Below are positions 1 to 5,167 of a stretch of DNA of 5,232 bases, piece after piece. Source of the stretch: an uncultured Eubacteriales bacterium (GTDB lineage Bacteria; Bacillota; Clostridia; Oscillospirales; Oscillospiraceae); NCBI GenBank assembly GCA_900555665.1, contig USLX01000096.1, positions 1 through 5,232 of the forward strand, in the 5' to 3' direction. The notes below the pieces were generated by a model. That model was given only the letters and a program-made list of their open reading frames with translations. It was not told the DNA's origin and searched no databases. How positions within the stretch are numbered: position 1 is the first letter of the stretch; every line of letters starts with the position of its first letter. Both the position numbers and the translations under genes were made by a program.

Positions 1-52
1 ATCCCCTGCGACTCTGTCACAAACCTGCATTTCACCGTTTTTTGACAGTCTC

Positions 53-84
53 AAAGCCGCAACTTTCGTTGCGGCTTTCTTTTA
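53..84 (+). terminator. Rho-independent terminator of an upstream gene
   Basis: A perfect 11-bp stem is formed by AAAGCCGCAAC (53-63) and GTTGCGGCTTT (68-78) around a TTTC tetraloop. It is followed by a T-rich run ending near 83. This is a textbook intrinsic terminator. Because no gene in the window precedes it, it most likely ends a transcript entering from the left. The A-rich left flank of the stem would also give a weaker terminator on the minus strand. Confidence 0.88.
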
Positions 85-86
85 AA

Positions 87-122
87 CCGAACAGCAACAT
101 AAGCAAAGCAGTTGCCGTTCGG
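87..122. repeat. Imperfect inverted repeat (12-bp arms)
   Basis: CCGAACAGCAAC (87-98) pairs with GTTGCCGTTCGG (111-122) at 11 of 12 positions, with one A/C mismatch, around a 12-base loop. No T run follows, so it is not an intrinsic terminator by itself. It shares the GCAAC/GTTGC core with the preceding terminator stem, so the two hairpins could in principle form alternative pairings. Its function is unknown. It may be a processing or stability hairpin at the 3' end of the upstream transcript. Confidence 0.5.
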
Positions 123-237
123 AGCGGAAGAAGGAGCCTGCGGATATGGAGCTTTCTAAGAGGGCAGTTTTTGGGTTCTAGAGTCGGTTTTGAAGCGGTT
201 CTAACCGGGTTAAATCCGGGTGCCGGATAAGATCCGC

Positions 238-266
238 TTGCATTTTGCCGCGGGGTGCGCTATACT
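238..266 (+). promoter_or_regulatory. Sigma-A type promoter of the HAD gene
   Basis: A -35-like TTGCAT (238-243) and a -10-like TATACT (261-266) are separated by exactly 17 bases. Transcription would start near 273 and leave a leader of about 26 bases, containing the AGGAGGG ribosome binding site at 284-290. The -10 is one base from consensus and the -35 matches at three positions. The inverted repeat at 224-236 abuts the -35 element. Confidence 0.6.
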
Positions 267-298
267 GTCGCATATTTGAAAGCAGGAGGGACTGCAAT

Positions 299-943
299 AT
301 GAACGCGGTGATCTTTGACATGGATGGTGTGCTGATCGACAGCGAGCGGGTCGTGCTGGAAGCATTCCGCTATGCAGGGGAGAAGACCGGTGTCCCGAAC
401 GCCGAGCGAATGGCCATCATCGGGTTGGGGCTGAACGACAACGCATGGATGGCGCGCTTTATGCAGGAATTCGGTGCGGAGGCCGACGCGGTTTTAAAGT
501 ACAGTGAGGAATATATGGCACATTTTTATGCGACAAGCGCGGCGCCGGCAAAAAAGGGCGCGCTGGAGCTGCTGCGGACGCTCCGGGACTGGGATGTGCC
601 GGCGGCAGTCGCATCCTCCTCGTCGCGGCCCGCCGTGGTGAGCCGGCTGGAAAAGGCGGCACTGCTACCATATTTTGATGCGGTCATCTCCGGCGATATG
701 ATCCGGCGTTCCAAGCCGGAGCCGGATATTTTTCTGGAAGCGGCGCGCCGGCTCGGGTGCGCTGCAAAGGACTGCTTTGTGATCGAAGATTCACCGAACG
801 GGCTGAAGGCGGGGCGCGCTGCCGGCTGCCATGTGCTGTTCGTGCCCGATCTCTGGCGTCCGGAGCAGGACCGGCCGGACCTGTATGAAAAACGCTTCGC
901 GGATCTGGACGCAGTACGCGCCTATTTTACGCAGCTGCGATAA
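299..943 (+). CDS. HAD-superfamily hydrolase, beta-phosphoglucomutase-like (subfamily IA)
   Basis: This is a cytosolic 214-residue HAD enzyme, probably a sugar-phosphate phosphatase or phosphomutase; the substrate cannot be read from the sequence. All four HAD motifs are present. Motif I is DMDGVLIDSE with predicted nucleophile D7 and acid/base D9. Motif II is the serine run at S106-S109. Motif III is K139 in SKPEPDIF. Motif IV is IEDSPNG with E163 and D164, which would bind magnesium. The alpha-helical cap between motifs I and II (about residues 15-85) is typical of subfamily IA, and the length is normal for it. The ATG at 299 was chosen because AGGAGGG lies 8 bases upstream; an in-frame TTG at 245 would sit inside the promoter. 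The gene appears monocistronic, with its own promoter and a following stem-loop. Proximity to PTS genes suggests sugar-phosphate metabolism, but this is inference only. Alternatives are a phosphoglycolate-phosphatase-like or sugar-alcohol-phosphate phosphatase role. Confidence 0.93.
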   Translation: MNAVIFDMDGVLIDSERVVLEAFRYAGEKTGVPNAERMAIIGLGLNDNAWMARFMQEFGAEADAVLKYSEEYMAHFYATSAAPAKKGALELLRTLRDWDVPAAVASSSSRPAVVSRLEKAALLPYFDAVISGDMIRRSKPEPDIFLEAARRLGCAAKDCFVIEDSPNGLKAGRAAGCHVLFVPDLWRPEQDRPDLYEKRFADLDAVRAYFTQLR

Positions 944-950
944 CGAAAGA

Positions 951-995
951 ACGTGCCGTGTGCTCCGGAGGGGGTACACGGCACGTGATATTTTT
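951..995 (+). terminator. Stem-loop terminator after the HAD gene
   Basis: A perfect 11-bp stem is formed by ACGTGCCGTGT (951-961) and ACACGGCACGT (976-986). Its 14-base loop itself contains the palindrome CTCCGGAG. A short T run (991-995) follows after GATA. It begins 7 bases after the HAD stop codon. It lies between the convergent HAD gene and rpoN, so it may serve both strands, although the minus-strand T tract is poor. The offset of the T run makes termination strength uncertain. Confidence 0.75.
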
Positions 996-1009
996 GAGAG
1001 CTGCCCGCA

Positions 1010-2244
1010 TCAGGGCTTCCGGCTGGCGGCCGGCGGAATATGAAGCTGCTGATCGGACAGCGGCATGCGCGGATCCTCTGCGCGGACCAGCGCGGCGAGC
1101 GCCTGCTGCGCCGTACCGGCAGAAAAATCTCCGCTGGCGAGGCGCGCAGAGAAAAGGCTCCGCAGAGGACGGATGCTGCGCGGCGTCTGAATGTACTTTC
1201 CGCTCAGTGCCCGGCTGACCGTGGACACATGCAGCCCCACGGCCAGTGCCACATCCTGCATGGTCATAGGTGCGAGCGGACCTTCGCCCCGGAAATAGGG
1301 CGTCTGGAGACGCAGAATTTCCTGGCAGCAGCGCAGGAGCGTCTGTTCACGCTGCGCGATGCAGTGGATGAGCCATTCGGCCTGGGTGAACTTTTTGGCC
1401 AGATACTGCCGGACCTCCGGATCTTCGCTCTCGTGCCAAAGGGACTGATAAAAGGAACTCACAGTCAGCTCCGGCGTGTAGGCCCGGTTGACTGTGATGG
1501 AAAAAGCACCGTTCCGCTCTGTGAGAGGACATCGGGGACGATGGAGCTCGCAGCGGCAGCAGCCGAAAATTCTGCGCAGGGATAGGGGGATAGGCATTGG
1601 ATGCGGCGGCAGGCCTCCTGTACGGCGGCCAGAGGGACATGCTCTCCTGCCGCGATTGTGGCATAGGCATGGCGCCCGGCCTGTTCGAGATACTGCTCTG
1701 CAATACGCAGCGGAAGACCAAGCTCGCCTTCTGCGCGCAACTGCAGGCAGAGACATTCTGAAACGCTTCGCGCGCCGACACCGGCCGGATCCAGGCGCTG
1801 GACCACGCGCAGCGCCGCCTCCAGAAGCGCAGGGTCCGGTCCGAGCGGCTCCAGCGGCGTCCGCAGATAGCCGTCGCTGTCCAGCGCGTGGATCACGGAG
1901 CGGACGGCGCTCTGCAGTGCGGGCTCAAGGTTCAAAAGCCCGGCCTGAAAGAGCAGATGGGTCGTCAGGTCCTCCCCGTAGTCGACCGCGCCGGTGTCTG
2001 CAAAGTCTGCCGGCGGCAGGGCAGAGCCGTCCTCTTCCCCCATGCCGGAGGCACTGCCGGTTCCGGTCAGATCGCCAAGCAGGCTCACGCCCGGCGCCTC
2101 GCCGCACTCGAGCACTGGATTTTCCAAAAGCGCGGTCGCGATGCAGGACTGCAGCTGGCAGATATCCAGCTGGAGAATTTCAACGGCGGCGAACAGCTGT
2201 GGCCGCAGCTGCTGCACAGGTTTTTGCTCCTGGAAAAAATGCAT
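1010..2244 (-). pseudogene. rpoN: RNA polymerase sigma-54 factor, frameshifted and lacking the RpoN box
   Basis: Sigma-54 (SigL) directs RNA polymerase to -24/-12 promoters and needs an AAA+ activator. Translation would begin at 2244 (ATG) behind GAGGGA at 2251-2256. The N-terminal part shows the Gln-rich activator-interaction region ending in LLENPVLE. The core-binding domain follows, with DSDGYL, LDPAGVGARSVSECL and SSIVPDVL. The frame then breaks near 1523-1528, at a CTCTC repeat on the coding strand. Family similarity resumes in another frame (TERNGAFSITVNRAYTPEL) and continues through AKKFTQAEWLI and the DNA-binding helix-turn-helix (DVALAVGLHVSTVSRALS, then KYIQTPR, about 1180-1270). 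After PLSDQQL the protein jumps directly to a tail, HIPPAASRKP, and stops. The roughly 20 residues that normally lie there, including the RRTVAKYR box that reads the -24 element, are absent. Left unshifted, the first frame stops at 1465 and gives 259 residues without DNA-binding parts. A disabled gene is most likely; a sequencing or assembly error could explain the frameshift but less easily the missing box. Confidence 0.85.
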
Positions 2245-2280
2245 GGAAAATCCCTCATTTGATGAAAAACAGCGAAAATA

Positions 2281-2323
2281 ACTTGATAAGTGATTATAAA
2301 CAGTTGCGCGGAGCTTGTCAAGC
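2281..2323. promoter_or_regulatory. Pair of related dyads: candidate operator / upstream activator sites
   Basis: ACTTGATAAGT (2281-2291) and the perfect dyad GCTTGTCAAGC (2313-2323) agree at 7 of 11 positions. Both show the pattern CTTG-two bases-AAG. Their centres (2286 and 2318) are 32 bases apart, close to three helical turns, so a protein could bind both on one DNA face. Relative to the predicted sigma-54 start near 2389 they sit at about -103 and -71, within or near the usual range for enhancer sites of sigma-54 activators. They also overlap the start point and -35 of the divergent rpoN promoter. The LevR-like activator encoded downstream is the obvious candidate ligand, but this is inference. 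Part of the second dyad is accounted for by the -35 sequence itself. Confidence 0.45.
2293..2321 (-). promoter_or_regulatory. Perfect consensus sigma-A promoter for rpoN
   Basis: Read on the minus strand, TTGACA (2321-2316) and TATAAT (2298-2293) both match consensus exactly and are separated by 17 bases. Transcription would start near 2286, giving a leader of about 41 bases to the rpoN ATG at 2244. Such a perfect promoter predicts strong expression unless repressed. The -35 lies within the dyad GCTTGTCAAGC (2313-2323), and the start point lies within the related dyad ACTTGATAAGT (2281-2291), so repression by a regulator binding these dyads is plausible. Confidence 0.82.
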
Positions 2324-2334
2324 GTCAGGTTTTT

Positions 2335-2348
2335 GCAAAAATTTTTGC
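2335..2348. repeat. Perfect 14-bp palindrome GCAAAAATTTTTGC (A5T5 tract)
   Basis: The sequence is a perfect palindrome with a central A5T5 run. AnTn tracts are known to bend DNA intrinsically. It lies about 41-54 bases upstream of the predicted sigma-54 start, between the candidate enhancer dyads and the -24 element. A fixed bend there would help an upstream-bound activator reach the polymerase. It could instead be a protein-binding site; sequence alone does not decide. Confidence 0.5.
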
Positions 2349-2350
2349 GG

Positions 2351-2364
2351 CACTACTCGTAGTG
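2351..2364. promoter_or_regulatory. Dyad CACTAC-TC-GTAGTG overlapping the -24 element
   Basis: Two perfect 6-bp arms (2351-2356 and 2359-2364) flank a two-base centre. The right arm includes the TG that opens the TGGCAC of the sigma-54 promoter. A protein bound here would block sigma-54 access, so a repressor operator is a reasonable guess. The sequence does not resemble a CcpA cre box. Chance cannot be excluded at this length. Confidence 0.35.
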
Positions 2365-2378
2365 GCACGAAAATTGCG
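2363..2378 (+). promoter_or_regulatory. Sigma-54 (-24/-12) promoter of the PTS EIIA gene
   Basis: TGGCACGAAAATTGCG contains the invariant GG (2364-2365) and GC (2376-2377) separated by exactly 10 bases. It matches the consensus TGGCACG-N4-TTGC throughout. The predicted start is near 2389. This is immediately followed by AGGAGG (2395-2400) and the ATG at 2411, so the leader is only about 22 bases. No sigma-A promoter is visible on this strand in 2245-2410, so EIIA expression should depend on sigma-54 and an activator. The presence of a GAFTGA-bearing activator gene downstream fits. Confidence 0.9.
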
Positions 2379-2410
2379 TCATAATAGGGCTACTAGGAGG
2401 TGCAAACCCA

Positions 2411-2830
2411 ATGAAACAAGAAACTTTTATCCCCGGTCAGCCCGGGATCCTGCTGCTTTCTCATGGGCCGTTCTGCCAGGCGCTGCTGGAATCGGCACAG
2501 ATGATCGCCGGCGAGGCTGCGAATGTGGTTGCGATGCCGCTGTTTGAAGATGCAAGCATCGAAGAATACGGCGCTACAGCCATGGAGACCTTCAAATCCA
2601 TGCCGGAAGGATCGATCGTGCTGTTCGACCTGGCCAGCGGCACGCCGTTCAATCAGATGATGATGAAGCGCAACGGCGAGGCCTTCCCGGGCCTTTGCGG
2701 CATGAATCTGCCGGTTCTGCTCGAGGCGATCACAATGCGTGAGGCCATGCAGGGCGAGGCGCTCATTGAGTTCCTGGCCGAGACGGCGAAGGCCGCGGTC
2801 GTCAACATCCACAGCTTTTTCGAGCCGTAA
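2411..2830 (+). CDS. PTS mannose/fructose-family EIIA component
   Basis: This 139-residue protein is a soluble EIIA of the mannose/fructose/sorbose PTS family. It takes phosphate from HPr-His-P and passes it to a cognate EIIB. The phosphorylated histidine is H18 in LLLSHGPFCQALLESA, the equivalent of H10 in E. coli ManX. The second family signature, LFDLASGTPFN (about residues 71-81, D73), is present, as is the MNLPVLLEAIT segment that lines the subunit interface. Length matches free-standing EIIA proteins of this family. The ATG at 2411 follows AGGAGG (2395-2400) with a 10-base spacer. No EIIB, EIIC or EIID gene is in the window, so the transporter partners must lie further right or elsewhere. 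The gene has a consensus sigma-54 promoter and is probably cotranscribed with the LevR-like regulator 42 bases downstream. The sugar is unknown. It could instead be mainly a regulatory phosphate-flow protein. Confidence 0.93.
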   Translation: MKQETFIPGQPGILLLSHGPFCQALLESAQMIAGEAANVVAMPLFEDASIEEYGATAMETFKSMPEGSIVLFDLASGTPFNQMMMKRNGEAFPGLCGMNLPVLLEAITMREAMQGEALIEFLAETAKAAVVNIHSFFEP

Positions 2831-2872
2831 ACGGCTTCACGGAGGATACATAGAGGAAGGAGGGACCTGTGT

Positions 2873-5167
2873 TTGCGCAGAGACGATGTATTGCAGTTTG
2901 TCTGTGCATCCTGCGAGGGACAGAGTACGCCGCTGGGCGTAACGGCGCAGGATGTGGCGGATGCGCTCAGTATCTGGCGCAACGATGCCGCAGTGGAGCT
3001 CAACCGTCTGGTCGCCGATGGCAGGCTGCGGCGCGAGGGCAAGAAAAATGTCCGCTTTTTTCCAGCGTCCGGGCAGGCGGAGTCTGCAGCGGCAGAACCG
3101 GAGAATGTGCCTGCACAGGCGCAGCCGGACAGCAGCGGTACAGACCCGGCGCAGTATCAGGCATTTTCCGGCCTGGTCGGCGCAGACGGCAGCCTGAAAT
3201 ATCAGCTGCGTGTCGCCATGGCGGCGGTCGCCTATCCGCCCAATGGGCTCAATATGCTCATCACCGGGCCGACCGGCAGCGGCAAAAGCCATTTCGCGCG
3301 CACGATCTGGGAATATGCGAAGGGGACCGGCGCGCTTGGCCGCAGACCGGGGGAACTGCCCTTCGTGGTGTTCAACTGCGCGGAGTATGCAGACAATCCG
3401 CAGCTGCTGCTGTCCCACCTGTTCGGCTATAAAAAAGGTGCGTTCACAGGTGCGCTGGAGGACAAACCGGGGCTGATTGAGCAGGCAAACGGCGGCATTT
3501 TGTTCCTGGATGAGATCCATTGCCTGTCCTCCACAGGGCAAGAGATGTTCTTCTCCCTGCTCGATACAGGCGTGTTCCGTCGTGTGGGCGATAATACGCC
3601 GCGTACGTCGCGCTTCATGCTTGTCGGCGCGACGACAAAGCCGCTGACAGACCTGTTGGAGACGTTCCTGCGGCGTATGCCGGTGCTCATTTCAATGCCG
3701 ACGCTCTCCGATCGGCCGATGGGTGAGCGCCTGGAGTTGGTGGAGCATTTTTACGCCGAGGAGGCCGAACACATCGGCCGGGTGCTCCGCATCCAAAAGG
3801 GCGCACTCAACAGCATCCTGGACTATTCGCTGCACTCGAATCTCGGCGTACTGAAAAATCTGGTGCAGCTGTCCTGCGCAAAGGCATTTTTGCGGGAGAA
3901 CGTTGCCGGAAACCGTACAGGCGAGATCGCAGTCACATTTTCTGACCTTTCCTTCCAGATCTACAATGGCCCGGCCGAGACAGAGAAATACCTGCCCGGG
4001 AGCCTCTGCTTTGCGGAGGATCTGGTCGTGCCGAACCAGCGCATTCAGAATGGGCGTGCCGGAATGTCGTCCCTTGTGGACGTCTATGATTTTGTGGAGT
4101 CGCGGCTGTCAAGCGAGCAGAGAGGCTCGCATGGAATGGACAATCTCCAGCAGATCATTGCTTCGGAGATCGACAATTATTATGTGGACATGGAGCGGGC
4201 ACTGCAGGCTCCGGATGTGGATCAGCGGCTGCTTGACAGTGTGCTCTTCCCCGGGAGCATCGGCATTTGCAGCGAATTTCTGAGCCGTGCGTCCCATGCG
4301 CTCGATCACGCCTATCCACCCATCGCCGCGACACTTCTGGCAATGCATATCAGCCAGTACGTCAGCCGGATGCGCTCGGAGCAGCCGGCATTCCCGCTGA
4401 GCGTGCAGAGTCTGCAGGGCTATGGCGCGGAACTGGCTTTCCTGCGGGAAAATCGGCAGTGGCTCTCGCAGGCCATCAAAGTCCGCATCTCAACGGATGA
4501 AATGAACTGCCTTGCCATTTTGCTGCGGCAGGCAGGCAAGAAAAAAGAGAAGCCGCCGGTATGGCTGACGCTGGCATCCGGGAGTGACGGCGTGGCGGCC
4601 GGCATGGCGCGCCACCTGAACTCCGTTTATGGTACGAACCATATCCACTGGGTGGATCCGCCGGCGGACGGAAGCATCTTTCAGGCGCTGTGCGAGCACC
4701 TGGCGACATTCCATGGTGAGGCCGGAAACCTGATCTTTACGGATATGAAGGTCCTTACGACGCTGGAGCCGGAGCTCACCAAGTCGACCGGCATCCCCTG
4801 CCGGGTCATCCCGATCCTGGAGCAGCGGCTGCTGTTGGAAGCCAGCCGTCTGACGCTGCACCCGGCACAGCCTGATCTTGACGAGCTGCGCGATCAGGTC
4901 ATGGAGGAATACTTCCGGCTCATGATGCACTTTTTCCAGACGTCGCATCTGGATCTGCCTGCGCTGCGCGAAAAGTTTGCTGTGCAGACACCGGAAAAGG
5001 TCATCCTTTCCATCTGCATCACCGGCATCGGCAGCGCGAAGAGCATCCAGGAGATCCTGCAAAAGCGCCTGGCCTATATTCCGCGGCTGCATGTCGTGGC
5101 AGTCAGCGCGCTGGAGGATACAGAGCAGATTGCGGCACGCTATCCCAGCAATACTTGCTATCCCTGA
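2873..5167 (+). CDS. LevR-family sigma-54-dependent transcriptional activator, C-terminally truncated
   Basis: This 764-residue cytosolic activator would use ATP hydrolysis to open sigma-54 promoters, here probably that of the adjacent EIIA gene. An N-terminal winged helix (about 1-65) is followed by an Ala/Glu/Pro-rich linker. The AAA+ domain (about 98-350) has Walker A GPTGSGKS (132-139), the sigma-54-contacting GAFTGA (189-194), Walker B ILFLDE (209-214), an RR pair (267-268) as likely arginine finger, and a sensor-II segment NLGVLKN near 323-329. PRD1 (roughly 395-545) keeps a conserved histidine, H492 in LAMHISQYV. An EIIA-like domain starts near 563, but the usual AHG is ASG (S569), so the phosphorylatable histidine is missing. 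An EIIB-like segment begins SICITGIGSAKS (C715) and breaks off at 764. The usual PRD2 is absent; full-length LevR is about 930-940 residues. The TTG start is chosen because AAGGAGGG (2857-2864) sits 8 bases upstream. The only nearby GTG (2869) is out of frame. Confidence 0.9.
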   Translation: MRRDDVLQFVCASCEGQSTPLGVTAQDVADALSIWRNDAAVELNRLVADGRLRREGKKNVRFFPASGQAESAAAEPENVPAQAQPDSSGTDPAQYQAFSGLVGADGSLKYQLRVAMAAVAYPPNGLNMLITGPTGSGKSHFARTIWEYAKGTGALGRRPGELPFVVFNCAEYADNPQLLLSHLFGYKKGAFTGALEDKPGLIEQANGGILFLDEIHCLSSTGQEMFFSLLDTGVFRRVGDNTPRTSRFMLVGATTKPLTDLLETFLRRMPVLISMPTLSDRPMGERLELVEHFYAEEAEHIGRVLRIQKGALNSILDYSLHSNLGVLKNLVQLSCAKAFLRENVAGNRTGEIAVTFSDLSFQIYNGPAETEKYLPGSLCFAEDLVVPNQRIQNGRAGMSSLVDVYDFVESRLSSEQRGSHGMDNLQQIIASEIDNYYVDMERALQAPDVDQRLLDSVLFPGSIGICSEFLSRASHALDHAYPPIAATLLAMHISQYVSRMRSEQPAFPLSVQSLQGYGAELAFLRENRQWLSQAIKVRISTDEMNCLAILLRQAGKKKEKPPVWLTLASGSDGVAAGMARHLNSVYGTNHIHWVDPPADGSIFQALCEHLATFHGEAGNLIFTDMKVLTTLEPELTKSTGIPCRVIPILEQRLLLEASRLTLHPAQPDLDELRDQVMEEYFRLMMHFFQTSHLDLPALREKFAVQTPEKVILSICITGIGSAKSIQEILQKRLAYIPRLHVVAVSALEDTEQIAARYPSNTCYP

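Larger units (their letters stand above)
1..237. other. Gene-free region upstream of the HAD gene
   Basis: No convincing coding sequence is visible here. The only sizeable open frame (42-230) runs straight through a terminator hairpin, has no ribosome binding site and resembles no family I know. The region holds a rho-independent terminator (53-84), a second imperfect hairpin (87-122), and roughly 100 bases that I cannot assign. Immediately before the HAD promoter is a perfect short inverted repeat, CGGAT-AAG-ATCCG (224-236), which could be an operator but is short enough to be chance. The first ~50 bases are probably the 3' flank of a gene lying to the left of the window. Confidence 0.6.

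Noticed and set aside
1..16. Possible 3' end of a tRNA (ATCCCC followed by an acceptor-like GCGACTC)
   Set aside because: Only a few bases are present, there is no CCA, and the implied discriminator base would be unusual. It cannot be supported without sequence to the left.
42..47. TTGACA as a -35 element near the left end
   Set aside because: No -10 sequence lies about 17 bases downstream; that position is inside the terminator stem.
42..230. Open frame of 62 codons on the plus strand
   Set aside because: It crosses the terminator hairpin at 53-84, has no ribosome binding site, and its composition is that of non-coding sequence.
245..298. Extended N-terminus of the HAD protein from a TTG at 245
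   Set aside because: It would start between the -35 and -10 elements and lacks a ribosome binding site. The ATG at 299 has an ideal one, and HAD motif I begins right after it.
1520..1532. Programmed ribosomal frameshifting in rpoN
   Set aside because: There is no slippery heptamer or convincing downstream structure, sigma-54 is not known to use frameshifting, and the RpoN box is also missing, which points to gene damage.
1040..1585. Plus-strand open frame of 181 codons opposite the rpoN C-terminus
   Set aside because: It is an antisense shadow of the helix-turn-helix region of rpoN, with no domain or ribosome binding site of its own.
1488..2384. Long plus-strand open frame of 298 codons opposite rpoN
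   Set aside because: It is an Arg/Ala/Pro-rich shadow typical of the antisense of a GC-rich gene, while the minus strand encodes clear sigma-54 sequence. It also runs across the promoter region.
2822..2837. Small hairpin over the EIIA stop codon (AGCCG/CGGCT)
   Set aside because: The stem is only 5 bp, with no T run, so it is not a terminator. It is likely chance, or at most a minor mRNA structure between cotranscribed genes.
2869..2871. GTG at 2869 as regulator start
   Set aside because: It is out of frame with the winged-helix and AAA+ coding. The TTG at 2873 is in frame and 8 bases from AAGGAGGG.
4490..5092. Minus-strand open frame of 200 codons inside the regulator
   Set aside because: The plus strand encodes recognisable EIIA-like and EIIB-like domains here. 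The minus frame has no recognisable features.
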